From the NCBI RefSeq assembly GCF_900156415.1, contig NZ_FTNM01000007.1, forward strand, positions 62,001 to 126,000: a stretch of 64,000 nucleotides of DNA, read 5' to 3'. The position numbers were made by a program, and so were the translations under genes. The stretch comes from Pontibacter lucknowensis. Its GTDB lineage: Bacteria; Bacteroidota; Bacteroidia; Cytophagales; Hymenobacteraceae. Positions 26,919-34,760 of the stretch are shown here, in pieces. The first letter of the stretch is position 1. Every line of letters starts with the position of its first letter. Below the pieces are notes generated by a model that worked only from the letters and a program-made list of their open reading frames with translations, ran no database searches and was not told where the DNA came from.

Positions 26919-27500
26919 ATGAGAAATATAGGCGTTTTTTGTGGAGCCAATGTAGGTATAAACCTAATGTACAGTGAGTCTGCAGCGCGATTAGGGGAGT
27001 TAATGGCGGAGCAAGGTATAAAGCTGGTATATGGTGGTGGCAACGTAGGACTGATGGGGGTGATTGCCGATGCGGTGCTGGCAGCAGGAGGCACAGGTAT
27101 AGGCGTGATCCCGCAAAGCCTGGTTGACAGGGAAGTAGCCCATAGAGGACTGCAGGAACTGGTTGTTGTGGAGACAATGCACGAGCGGAAAGCCATCATG
27201 GCGGCTCGTTCCGATGCATTTATCGCTATGCCCGGCGGCTTTGGTACATTCGACGAGATCTGCGAGATCATCACATGGAACCAGCTCGGCATCATCAAGA
27301 AGCCGGTGGCCTTCTATAATATAAACGGCTATTGGGACAAGTTTTTCGAGATGATCGATCATACCGTAGCTGAGGGTTTTGTGAAAGGTGACCAGCGCGA
27401 AAACCTGATCGTAGAAAGTGATGCGGAGGTACTGCTAGATAGAATCAGGGCTTATGCCGATTCCACATCTGATTACTGGATTGATTTTAAGAGGATATAA
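26919..27500 (+). CDS. LOG family protein (TIGR00730, nucleoside 5'-monophosphate phosphoribohydrolase)
   Basis: A 193-residue Rossmann-fold enzyme with the LOG signature PGGFGTFDE and the catalytic segment MHERKAIM. LOG proteins cleave the N-glycosidic bond of AMP-type nucleotides; in plants they make active cytokinin, while in most bacteria they act in purine turnover. A longer frame runs back to 26790 through the desulfurase terminator, so ATG 26919 is preferred. Followed by a large palindromic terminator. Confidence 0.92.
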   Translation: MRNIGVFCGANVGINLMYSESAARLGELMAEQGIKLVYGGGNVGLMGVIADAVLAAGGTGIGVIPQSLVDREVAHRGLQELVVVETMHERKAIMAARSDAFIAMPGGFGTFDEICEIITWNQLGIIKKPVAFYNINGYWDKFFEMIDHTVAEGFVKGDQRENLIVESDAEVLLDRIRAYADSTSDYWIDFKRI

Positions 27501-27537
27501 ATTGCTGGTTGTTAGTTGCTGTGCCCTCGCCGCTTGA

Positions 27538-27581
27538 TGACCGAACGGTCACGCCCAGTTCAAACAGCTATGCTGTTTGCA
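27538..27581. repeat. Two short perfect inverted repeats after the LOG gene
   Basis: TGACCG-AA-CGGTCA at about 27538-27551 and CAAACAGC-TAT-GCTGTTTG at about 27563-27581. Neither has a T tract. Together with the following terminator they make three hairpins in about 140 bases. Function not known; they might be the remnant of a small intergenic repeat element. Confidence 0.4.
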
Positions 27582-27627
27582 TTGATTAAGGACGAATTGA
27601 CCTCTCTTTAGCACCCGTCAACGATGT

Positions 27628-27675
27628 AAAACAGAAGCGCCGCTGCAAATATTTGCAGCGGCGCTTCTGTTTTTA
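27628..27675. terminator. Bidirectional terminator between the LOG gene and hemH
   Basis: A 40-base perfect palindrome (ACAGAAGCGCCGCTGCAAAT and its complement, 27631-27670) flanked by AAA and a T run. It serves both convergent genes. Confidence 0.9.
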
Positions 27676-27756
27676 TACCTGTGAGGGAGGAGCTAGCTAT
27701 ACCTGCAGGGACATTTATAAAGTTCCAGCCTCCACATCCTCAAATTTTAAACCCTT

Positions 27757-28785
27757 CTAATTCTCCAGCACCATGTTCTTCAGCGCCTCCACCCAAGTGT
27801 CGCTGGAGTTAAGGCTTTCTACGAGCACCCACTTCTCGCCGCCGGCGTGCTCAAACTCCTCTCTAAACTCTTCGCCGACTTCTATAGTCGTTTCGAGACA
27901 GTCGGCTACGAAGGCAGGGCTGAAAGCAAGTACTTTCTTGATGCCTTTGGCTGGCATGGTCTTCAGAACTTCGTCAGTATAAGGTTGCAGCCATGGGTCT
28001 TTGCCCAGGCGCGACTGGAAAGCGACGGTATACTGGTCCTCTTTCAGGCCCAATTCAGCAGCCAGCAAGCGCGAAGTCTCAAAGCAGGAGGCGCGGTAGC
28101 AATAACGGTTGCGCTTATTGTAGCTGTTGCAGCAGGAGCCCAGTTTGCAGTAGCCTTTGTCGCTGCCTTTCAGAATCTGTCGCTCCGGCACACCGTGGTA
28201 GCTGAACACCACGTGGTCGTAGTTGTCTTCGGCCATGTACTTCTTGCCCAACTCAGCGAAGGCGTTGATGAAACCAGGGTCGTCACAGTAAGTCGAGATG
28301 AAGTTGATGCTCGGGATGATCCACCAGTCCTTCACGATCTCCATGATCTTATCCTGCACCGAACCTGTGGTAGCGGAGGCGTACTGCGGGAAAAGCGGTA
28401 CGACAATGATGCGGGACACGCTCTTGTCACGGAGTTCGTCCAAGGCACTCTTGATGCTTGGACTTTGGTAGCGCATACCGAAAGCCACATGATAATCGGC
28501 GCCCAGGCTAGTCTGAAGTTTAGCCTGCAGGTCGCGGCCATGGTACATGAGTGGCGAACCGCGATCGGTCCACAGCTGCTGATATACCTTGGCAGACTTT
28601 GGTGCCCGAAAAGGAGCGATCACGCCATTCACCAGTGCAAAGCGTCCCACGGGGTTTATATCGATCACGCGCGGGTCTAGCAGGAACTCACGCAGGTATT
28701 TTCTTACATCAGGAGTGCTGGGTGTATCCGGTGTGCCTAGGTTCACTAGTAAAACCCCAATCTTGCCTGTTTTTTTCTTGCTCAT
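27757..28785 (-). CDS. hemH: Ferrochelatase
   Basis: Inserts ferrous iron into protoporphyrin IX in the last step of protoheme synthesis. The 342-residue protein has the N-terminal VLLVNLGTPD, active-site FSYHGVPER (His197) and the C-terminal SPAFVADCLETTIEVGEE. An internal insert contains Cys213, 218, 219, 229 and 234 in the order C-x4-CC-x9-C-x4-C. Such internal cysteines ligate a [2Fe-2S] cluster in some bacterial ferrochelatases, so a cluster is likely here. A TATCTTTG -7 box (28819-28812) lies about 25 bases upstream of the start. Confidence 0.96.
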   Translation of the reverse strand: MSKKKTGKIGVLLVNLGTPDTPSTPDVRKYLREFLLDPRVIDINPVGRFALVNGVIAPFRAPKSAKVYQQLWTDRGSPLMYHGRDLQAKLQTSLGADYHVAFGMRYQSPSIKSALDELRDKSVSRIIVVPLFPQYASATTGSVQDKIMEIVKDWWIIPSINFISTYCDDPGFINAFAELGKKYMAEDNYDHVVFSYHGVPERQILKGSDKGYCKLGSCCNSYNKRNRYCYRASCFETSRLLAAELGLKEDQYTVAFQSRLGKDPWLQPYTDEVLKTMPAKGIKKVLAFSPAFVADCLETTIEVGEEFREEFEHAGGEKWVLVESLNSSDTWVEALKNMVLEN

Positions 28786-28811
28786 CTAAATCAATAGTGC
28801 TTTTTGCTATA

Positions 28812-28819
28812 CAAAGATA
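28812..28819 (-). promoter_or_regulatory. -7 box of hemH
   Basis: TATCTTTG on the minus strand, matching TAnnTTTG. The leader would be about 20 bases. No clear -33 box. Confidence 0.5.
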
Positions 28820-28978
28820 CGAAGTATAACGAGTTAGTTATGATCGATAGTTTCTATACCCTGATAGAGGAAGGTATGGAGTAAAGCTGAAAGCAGAGAG
28901 AAATGTTTGAAACTTCATCCACTCGATTAATCAAATTTCTAAATCCACACATTTTCACGGGGTTTCGTAAAAAAGAAG

Positions 28979-28986
28979 TAATTTTG
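28979..28986 (+). promoter_or_regulatory. -7 box of era
   Basis: TAATTTTG matches TAnnTTTG, with TTTT at 28952-28955 as a possible -33 element. The predicted start near 28992 puts ATG 29005 about 12 bases into the transcript and excludes the longer upstream frame. Confidence 0.6.
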
Positions 28987-29004
28987 CATCCTCAAATTTT
29001 AATT

Positions 29005-29892
29005 ATGTCACAAGCTCCGCACAAAGCTGGTTTTGTAAGTATAGTAGGTAAGCCAAACGTGGGTAAATCCACGCTCATGAACGCCCTGGTAGGGGAGAAG
29101 CTATCTATTATCACGTCCAAAGCCCAGACCACACGTCACCGCATCATGGGTATCCTGAATGGCGATGATTTCCAGATCGTGTACTCTGATACCCCTGGCA
29201 TCATCAAGCCGCAGTACGCTTTGCACGAGTCCATGATGAGTTTTGTGCGCACTTCTCTGGAAGATGCCGATATCATTCTGTTTGTGACGGATATCTATGA
29301 AAAACACGACGAGGATGATGTGATCAAGCGATTGCAGCATGCCGAGGTGCCAATCCTGTTGCTGATCAACAAGATTGATCAGGCTACAGAAGAGGAAGTG
29401 CAGGAGAAGGTAGCTTATTGGCAGGAGAAGATGAACCCGACCGAGATCCACCCGATTTCGGCTTTGCATAACTTTGGCGTAGAGCAGCTTTTCAATCGAT
29501 TGATGGCTTTGTTGCCCGAGCATCCGGCTTTTTACCCGAAAGATGAACTGACTGACAAGCCCGAGCGTTTCTTTGTGTCGGAGATGATCCGCGAGAAGAT
29601 CTTCCTCAACTACAAAAAAGAAATTCCCTACAGCACCGAGGTGGTGGTAGAGGAGTTTAAAGAGGAAGAGGACATCATCCGTATCCGTGCCGAAATCAGT
29701 GTGGAGCGCAAGAGCCAGAAAGGTATTGTGATTGGCCACAAAGGCGAAGCGCTGAAGAAAGTAGGCACGCAGGCCCGCCTGGATATGGAACAGTTTTTCC
29801 AGAAAAAGATATTTCTTGATTTATACGTGCGCGTGAACGAGAACTGGCGAACCGACCAGAAGCTGCTACGCCGATTCGGCTACAGCGAGTAG
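29005..29892 (+). CDS. era: GTPase Era
   Basis: Ribosome-assembly GTPase that binds 16S rRNA near its 3' end. The 295-residue protein has G1 GKPNVGKST, G3 DTPG, G4 NKID, and a C-terminal KH domain with GHKGEALKKVG. Start set at ATG 29005 from conservation and the promoter box. It is followed after 63 bases by der, another ribosome GTPase; co-transcription is likely because no terminator with a T run is evident between them. Confidence 0.97.
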   Translation: MSQAPHKAGFVSIVGKPNVGKSTLMNALVGEKLSIITSKAQTTRHRIMGILNGDDFQIVYSDTPGIIKPQYALHESMMSFVRTSLEDADIILFVTDIYEKHDEDDVIKRLQHAEVPILLLINKIDQATEEEVQEKVAYWQEKMNPTEIHPISALHNFGVEQLFNRLMALLPEHPAFYPKDELTDKPERFFVSEMIREKIFLNYKKEIPYSTEVVVEEFKEEEDIIRIRAEISVERKSQKGIVIGHKGEALKKVGTQARLDMEQFFQKKIFLDLYVRVNENWRTDQKLLRRFGYSE

Positions 29893-29955
29893 CGCACCAT
29901 TAAAGCTTCGGGGCAAGGTGCTCCGGGGGCACTTTAACTATTTTATTTTATTTAG

Positions 29956-31269
29956 ATGTCAACCAACATCATTGCAATCGTAGGACGTCCGAATGTGGGC
30001 AAGTCTACACTTTTTAACCGCCTTGTAGGGCGCCGCCAGGCCATTATGGACAACGAGAGCGGCGTAACCCGCGACCGTAGCTACGGGCACGGCGACTGGA
30101 CCGGCAAGTATTACACCGTGATTGACACAGGTGGCTACGTGCACGGATCCGACGATATTTTTGAAGGAGAAATCAACAAGCAGGTAGAGCTGGCCATTAA
30201 AGAAGCCGATGTGATCCTGTTCATGGTAGATGTGGAAGCAGGCCTGACCGGACTGGACGAAGAGTTTGCCAACGTACTGCGTCGCTCAGACAAGCCTATC
30301 TATGTAGTGGCCAACAAAGCCGATACCAATGCGCGTGCTCATCAAATGGGCGAGTTCTATGCGCTTGGTTTAGGTATAGACATCTTCCCGATCTCGTCGC
30401 AGAGCGGCTCCGGTACAGGTGAGTTGCTGGATGAGGTAGTGAAGCACTTCAAAACCGAAGGTACTGAGGATCCGGATGCAGGTATACCCAGACTTGCCGT
30501 GCTGGGTCGTCCGAACGTGGGCAAGTCCTCTTTCGTGAACATGCTGCTGGGTGTGGAGCGTAACATCGTAACCGACATTGCCGGTACTACCCGCGATGCG
30601 ATCGACTCACGCTACAATGCCTTCGGCAAAGAGTTTATCATCGTAGATACCGCTGGTCTGCGCCGCAAGAGCAAAGTGAGCGAAGACATTGAGTTTTACT
30701 CCGTGATGCGCTCCGTGCGTGCTTTGGAAGATGCCGATGTTTGTATCGTGATGCTGGATGCCACCAGAGGGATTGAGTCACAGGATGTTAACATTATCTC
30801 ATTGGCCGAGAAAAACCGCAAAGGCATCGTAATACTGGTGAACAAATGGGACTTGGTAGAGAAAGAGACGAATACGACTAAGGAGTTCGAAGAGAAGATT
30901 CTTGAAGCGATCGCACCGATTAAGTATGTGCCGATCATCTTTACCTCTGTTGTGACAAAGCAGCGTGTGCACAAGGCCGTTGAAACAGCGATGGAGGTAT
31001 ACGAGCAGAAAACGCGTAAAATCTCTACCTCGAAGCTGAACGACAAAATCCTTCCGGACATCGAGCGTTACCCGCCACCGTCAGTTAAAGGCAAGTTCAT
31101 CAAGATCAAGTATGTGACGCAACTGCCGACGCACAACCCAACATTTGCGTTCTTCTGTAACCTACCGCAGTATGTGAAGGAACCTTACACACGCTACCTT
31201 GAAAACAGTATCCGGAAGCATTTTGGCTTCGAAGGTGTGCCGATCAAAGTGTTGTTTAAGAAAAAATAA
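29956..31269 (+). CDS. der: GTPase Der (EngA)
   Basis: Double GTPase needed for 50S subunit assembly. The 437-residue protein has two G domains, each with its own P-loop (GRPNVGKST at about 10-18 and GRPNVGKSS at about 183-191), DTGG and DTAG G3 motifs, NKAD and NKWD G4 motifs, and a C-terminal KH-like domain ending with a lysine run. Length is normal. Confidence 0.97.
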   Translation: MSTNIIAIVGRPNVGKSTLFNRLVGRRQAIMDNESGVTRDRSYGHGDWTGKYYTVIDTGGYVHGSDDIFEGEINKQVELAIKEADVILFMVDVEAGLTGLDEEFANVLRRSDKPIYVVANKADTNARAHQMGEFYALGLGIDIFPISSQSGSGTGELLDEVVKHFKTEGTEDPDAGIPRLAVLGRPNVGKSSFVNMLLGVERNIVTDIAGTTRDAIDSRYNAFGKEFIIVDTAGLRRKSKVSEDIEFYSVMRSVRALEDADVCIVMLDATRGIESQDVNIISLAEKNRKGIVILVNKWDLVEKETNTTKEFEEKILEAIAPIKYVPIIFTSVVTKQRVHKAVETAMEVYEQKTRKISTSKLNDKILPDIERYPPPSVKGKFIKIKYVTQLPTHNPTFAFFCNLPQYVKEPYTRYLENSIRKHFGFEGVPIKVLFKKK

Positions 31270-31302
31270 GAGCTTCTATATCAATATATTCAGATATACT
31301 GT

Positions 31303-31310
31303 TATATTTG
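31303..31310 (+). promoter_or_regulatory. -7 box of the first small lipoprotein gene
   Basis: TATATTTG matches TAnnTTTG; leader about 25 bases to ATG 31342. No strong -33 box. Confidence 0.5.
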
Positions 31311-31341
31311 ATGCTTCATCTTTAACCAATCACAAAACATT

Positions 31342-31527
31342 ATGAAAAAAGTATTCGGTTTACTATTCGTTGCAGGTCTTTTTACATTTGCATCATGCAA
31401 TAACGCAGAAGAAACTGCAACTGATGTTGAGACTACTGAAACTGAAACTGTAGAGACAGTTGACGTTGAGACTGACATGGAGATGGACACTACATCTGTA
31501 ATGGAAGACACAACTACTGTTCAGTAA
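31342..31527 (+). CDS. Small acidic lipoprotein (61 aa)
   Basis: A 61-residue predicted lipoprotein: signal peptide MKKVFGLLFVAGLFTF with lipobox FASC (Cys19), then a 42-residue tail made almost only of Thr, Glu, Val, Asp and Met (TETETVETVDVETD...). No fold or family is recognised. It has its own promoter box and terminator. A second gene of the same design follows at 31673, so the two look like a tandem pair of surface or periplasmic low-complexity lipoproteins. Confidence 0.8.
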   Translation: MKKVFGLLFVAGLFTFASCNNAEETATDVETTETETVETVDVETDMEMDTTSVMEDTTTVQ

Positions 31528-31572
31528 TCACACTAGTACCAGTACTACCTGACCATGTGGTCAGGCAAAAGA

Positions 31573-31602
31573 AAAAAGCACTCCATGGAGTGCTTTTTTT
31601 TA
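31573..31602. terminator. Intrinsic terminator after the first small lipoprotein gene
   Basis: AAAAAAGCACTCC and GGAGTGCTTTTTT form a palindrome around AT at the centre, with at least eight T's on the plus strand. Confidence 0.9.
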
Positions 31603-31672
31603 TATATGCCAAAACCTATACATACTGACCCCGTATTGCAAGAAGCTTATTTCTCACCTTAACCAACTTAAT

Positions 31673-31852
31673 ATGAAAAAGCCAATTTTAATGATGCTTG
31701 TTGCAGGTTTGCTAACTTTCTCTTTCACATCGTGCGAAACTCGTGAAGAAAACACACAGGAAAGAATGGAAGACACTGCAGAAGACGTAGGCGACGACGT
31801 GGAAAATGCCGCTGAAGAAGTAGAAGACGAAACAGAAGAAGCTGTACAATAA
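31673..31852 (+). CDS. Small acidic lipoprotein (59 aa)
   Basis: A 59-residue predicted lipoprotein: signal peptide MKKPILMMLVAGLLTFSF with lipobox FTSC (Cys21). The mature part is an acidic segment, probably helical (RMEDTAEDVGDDVENAAEEV...), with Glu, Asp and Ala in heptad-like spacing. It resembles the preceding 61-residue lipoprotein in design but the tails differ in composition. A terminator begins 15 bases after the stop. It falls below common gene-length cut-offs and may be missing from automated annotation. Confidence 0.78.
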   Translation: MKKPILMMLVAGLLTFSFTSCETREENTQERMEDTAEDVGDDVENAAEEVEDETEEAVQ

Positions 31853-31864
31853 AATATCCACAAC

Positions 31865-31909
31865 ATAAAAAAACGGCAGGCCCTTCTAAGAGTCTGCCGT
31901 TTTTTATGT
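31865..31909. terminator. Bidirectional terminator after the second small lipoprotein gene
   Basis: ACGGCAG and CTGCCGT with flanking seven A's and six T's; it also serves the convergent gene ending at 31928. Confidence 0.88.
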
Positions 31910-31927
31910 CTGCAATCAGGTATATGA

Positions 31928-32497
31928 TCAAGGACCAAGCCGTTTCTGAATCATACTGTTAACCAGCGCAAAGAGTCGCTTGGGCGTATAGGTGCGCCAA
32001 TGTAGCTCATCCAGGGTGCCGCCTGAGTTGATGTACGAGTCTATGTTGTAGCTGCGCATCTCGCTCAGCACAAAGTCACGGAAGCTGATGGCTGCTATCC
32101 AACCTTCCTCCACATCCTCAAACCACTCTTCGTAATAATCGTCTTCGGAGCCGTGGAAATTGAACACATTCTCACCTATCAGGATAAAATGCTTGATACC
32201 CTCCTGCACGAGCGGGTCGATGATGTTACGCTTGAGCTTCATGATGTCATTGTTCAGCGCATCGTTCCATTCCCCGATAAACTCGATTACGGCAAAACTC
32301 AATTCGTAGTCGGCATATAATATCTTCAGAAAAAGGGTTTCGGAATCTATGTCATCCCACTGCGGATGTATGTAATAGCCGTAGATGGTATGGGTATAGT
32401 GCGTCAGGCTGTTCTCGGCTCCATACAGTGGAGAGCGAGGGTCGTCGGTAGCTGAATAGAGCTCCAGCCAGTTATAAAAGGGTTCGATCGTATGCAT
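31928..32497 (-). CDS. Conserved hypothetical protein (189 aa)
   Basis: A 189-residue soluble protein without signal peptide or membrane helix. It is rich in aromatic and acidic residues (NWLELYSATDDPRSP, YYIHPQWDDIDSETL, EDDYYEEWFEDVEEGW). I recognise no catalytic motif; the middle (HFILIGENVFNFHGSEDDYY) is the kind of strand-loop found in several Bacteroidota proteins of unknown function. Read convergently with the small lipoprotein genes and isolated from other minus-strand genes. Confidence 0.72.
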   Translation of the reverse strand: MHTIEPFYNWLELYSATDDPRSPLYGAENSLTHYTHTIYGYYIHPQWDDIDSETLFLKILYADYELSFAVIEFIGEWNDALNNDIMKLKRNIIDPLVQEGIKHFILIGENVFNFHGSEDDYYEEWFEDVEEGWIAAISFRDFVLSEMRSYNIDSYINSGGTLDELHWRTYTPKRLFALVNSMIQKRLGP

Positions 32498-32719
32498 ATA
32501 TCAATTCATTCTGCTGCCTGTGCCACTGGCAGGCATTTGTCTGTCTACTCTAAGATTTTGGACAAAGTTGGCTATATTTAAGGAAGAAATCGCCTGATTA
32601 GTCAACTCCTGCATGCTGATGCAGGTATAAGCAGGTACAAAATGGCCGCAAGATATGCTAAGGCTGCCCTGAGTACGTTATAACATAGCACGTTCCAACT
32701 GAAACACCACTCATTTTCT

Positions 32720-33802
32720 ATGCAGTTCACATTCAGCTTCAATTTTTTAAGACAGACCATCTCTTTGCTTCTCCTGCTTGTAATGCTGAGTTACAGCAAT
32801 AAGGCGTTTGCGAAAGCAGACTATATCAAAGAGTACCATCCTCGAATCAACAAAGCTGAAAGGCTGGTGATGGCAAAGGACTACGAAGGGGCGCTGGAGA
32901 CTTACCAGCAGGCCTTCTCGGCTGTACCCAAGGGCTTTGCCCGCGACTATTACAATGCCGCAGTATGCGCAACGCTCACGGGCAACGAAAAACAAGGTAT
33001 AGACTACCTCGAGAAACTGGTAGAAAAGGGGGTGACCCTGGAGTACCTGGAGCAGCAGGAGGTGTTTGAACCACTGCGAGCCCATAAAGGCTGGAAGAAG
33101 TTCGCAAAAAAATATCCGAAGCGCCGCAAAGCCTTCCGTGAGAACATGAATATAGACCTGCGCGCCGACCTTGATGAGCTCTGGGCCCGTGACCAGTTCT
33201 TCCGGCAGGCTAAGGGAGGCCTGCGCGTACATGCCGACACGATCAGAAAAATAGAAGCTGATAATGTGAAAAAGCTGCTGGCTTGGATTAGCAAACACGG
33301 CTATCCGGGGGAGGAGCTGATTGGAGTGCCCGACACCTTGGAGACGCTGCCTCGCTTCAGTATTGTGATTCAACGCCAGACTTCTGCCCGCAACGGCTTT
33401 GATTTTACGCCTGTGCTCACCCAGGCAGTACAGGAGGGCAAACTCGACCCGCACGCGGCGGCTTACCTGATGGACCAGCAACAGGGTAAGAATCTGTATC
33501 GGTCTAAAGTGCTGGCCCGTGTGATCTGCAATAAACCGGAAGACTGTCAGGATGATGATGAGTTTGGCGATCTGTCGAGCCGCTATCTGATTCAGCGTAT
33601 GAGCGAGGAAGAAGAGGCGCGGGCGAATGAGCTCCGGCAGGCGCTTGGACTGGAGCCTGTAGCCGACTATCGCGAGAAAATGCGTTACGCCATGAAAGAT
33701 GACCGCTTTAAGCTAGGCTATGACTGGGCGGTGACCAGTTACAAAGTACCAAGCAAAGAAGCCGCAAAAGTGCTTGTAGAAAGTATGGCCATCCTGGACT
33801 AG
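32720..33802 (+). CDS. Secreted TPR protein with DUF6624-like C-terminal domain
   Basis: A 360-residue exported protein. The signal peptide spans about 1-31 (SLLLLLVMLSYSNKAFA). A TPR-like pair follows (about 35-105: RLVMAKDYEGALETYQQAF, DYYNAAVCATLTGNEKQG). The C-terminal part (about 145-345) has the pattern LDELWARDQFFR...HADTIRKIEADNVKKLL..HGYPGEELIG, which resembles DUF6624. Biochemical function is unknown. It is a single gene with a very strong terminator behind it. Confidence 0.75.
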   Translation: MQFTFSFNFLRQTISLLLLLVMLSYSNKAFAKADYIKEYHPRINKAERLVMAKDYEGALETYQQAFSAVPKGFARDYYNAAVCATLTGNEKQGIDYLEKLVEKGVTLEYLEQQEVFEPLRAHKGWKKFAKKYPKRRKAFRENMNIDLRADLDELWARDQFFRQAKGGLRVHADTIRKIEADNVKKLLAWISKHGYPGEELIGVPDTLETLPRFSIVIQRQTSARNGFDFTPVLTQAVQEGKLDPHAAAYLMDQQQGKNLYRSKVLARVICNKPEDCQDDDEFGDLSSRYLIQRMSEEEEARANELRQALGLEPVADYREKMRYAMKDDRFKLGYDWAVTSYKVPSKEAAKVLVESMAILD

Positions 33803-33822
33803 CAGCTCTTAATCAAAAAGCT

Positions 33823-33878
33823 ATAAAACAGCTCGGCCTGCCAGTATAAAAGTCTACTGGCAGGCCGAGCTGTTTTAT
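33823..33878. terminator. Bidirectional terminator with a 24-bp perfect stem
   Basis: The stem at 33823-33846 and 33855-33878 (core ACAGCTCGGCCTGCCAGTA) is perfect around an 8-base loop, with AAAA/TTTT near both ends. It separates the convergent DUF6624-like gene and murQ. Confidence 0.9.
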
Positions 33879-33893
33879 CAGAAATAAGTCTTC

Positions 33894-34712
33894 TTAAGAA
33901 ATACCATTGCCATTACGGTAGGCCTCGATGGCGGCACGAACGCTACCATACTTCTTGAGCAACGCAGCAGCTTCGGGTTTCGCCAACTGTAGCTCTTCCA
34001 TCAGCATGCGTGTGCCACGCTCCACCAGCTTGGTATTCGATAGCTGCATGTCTACCATCTTGTTGCCCCTCACATGGCCAAGCTGGATCATGGTGGCAGT
34101 GGTGAGCATGTTGAGCACCAGCTTTTGAGCAGTACCGGCTTTCATGCGGGTGCTGCCCGTCACAAATTCCGGCCCTGTAACCACTTCTACCGGATAGTCA
34201 GCGGCGGCGGCTATAGCACTGTTGGCATTGCACACAATACAGCCTGTGGCTATCCCCTGGCGACGGCAGTCTTCCAATCCGCCTATTACATATGGCGTGC
34301 TGCCCGAAGCGGCTATACCTACCACGATGTCTTTGGCCGTGATGTTATGCTCCTGCAGGTCCTTCCAGGCTTGCTTTGTGTCATCTTCAGCAAACTCCAC
34401 TGCCTTCCGTATGGCGCCGTCACCACCTGCTATGATGCCGACTACCAGGCCGTGAGGCACCCCATACGTAGGAGGGCACTCCGATGCGTCTACTATGCCG
34501 AGCCGACCGCTGGTGCCTGCCCCAATGTAAAAAAGTCTGCCTCCGTCACGGAGGCGCTCTACAGTAGCATTTACCAGCGTTTCGATCTGAGGTATAACAC
34601 GCTCAACAGCCAGTGGCACACTTTTGTCTTCCTGGTTGATGCAGGTGAGCACCTCGTGCACGGGCATTTGCTCTAGTCTATCGTAAAGTGAGTCGGATTC
34701 GGTAGTGGACAC
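33894..34712 (-). CDS. murQ: N-acetylmuramic acid 6-phosphate etherase
   Basis: Cleaves the lactyl ether of MurNAc 6-phosphate to GlcNAc 6-phosphate and D-lactate in peptidoglycan recycling. The 272-residue SIS-domain protein has FYIGAGTSGRLG, DASECPPTYG, the sugar-phosphate loop AASGSTPYV and TGSTRMKAGTAQKLVLNM. It lies downstream of an amino-sugar kinase gene, which would supply its phosphorylated substrate, so the two form a recycling pair. Length is slightly shorter than E. coli MurQ (298) but motifs are intact. Confidence 0.95.
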   Translation of the reverse strand: MSTTESDSLYDRLEQMPVHEVLTCINQEDKSVPLAVERVIPQIETLVNATVERLRDGGRLFYIGAGTSGRLGIVDASECPPTYGVPHGLVVGIIAGGDGAIRKAVEFAEDDTKQAWKDLQEHNITAKDIVVGIAASGSTPYVIGGLEDCRRQGIATGCIVCNANSAIAAAADYPVEVVTGPEFVTGSTRMKAGTAQKLVLNMLTTATMIQLGHVRGNKMVDMQLSNTKLVERGTRMLMEELQLAKPEAAALLKKYGSVRAAIEAYRNGNGIS

Positions 34713-34760
34713 TGTGTTAATCGGTCAAATTTGAATTCAGTAAAAAAAGCGTGTTTGTAG

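Noticed and set aside
26645-27298. Minus-strand open frame of 217 codons
   Set aside because: Antisense across the desulfurase end, its terminator and the LOG gene; low-complexity Ser/Pro/Ile composition.
27847-28680. Plus-strand open frame of 277 codons
   Set aside because: It lies antisense within hemH, whose motifs are complete; composition is that of a shadow frame.
29893-29955. GC-rich inverted pairing between era and der as a terminator
   Set aside because: Pairing is imperfect and there is no T tract after the stem; era and der are more likely co-transcribed.
32747-33481. Minus-strand open frame of 244 codons
   Set aside because: Antisense to the TPR/DUF6624-like gene, which has a signal peptide and repeats; no independent support.
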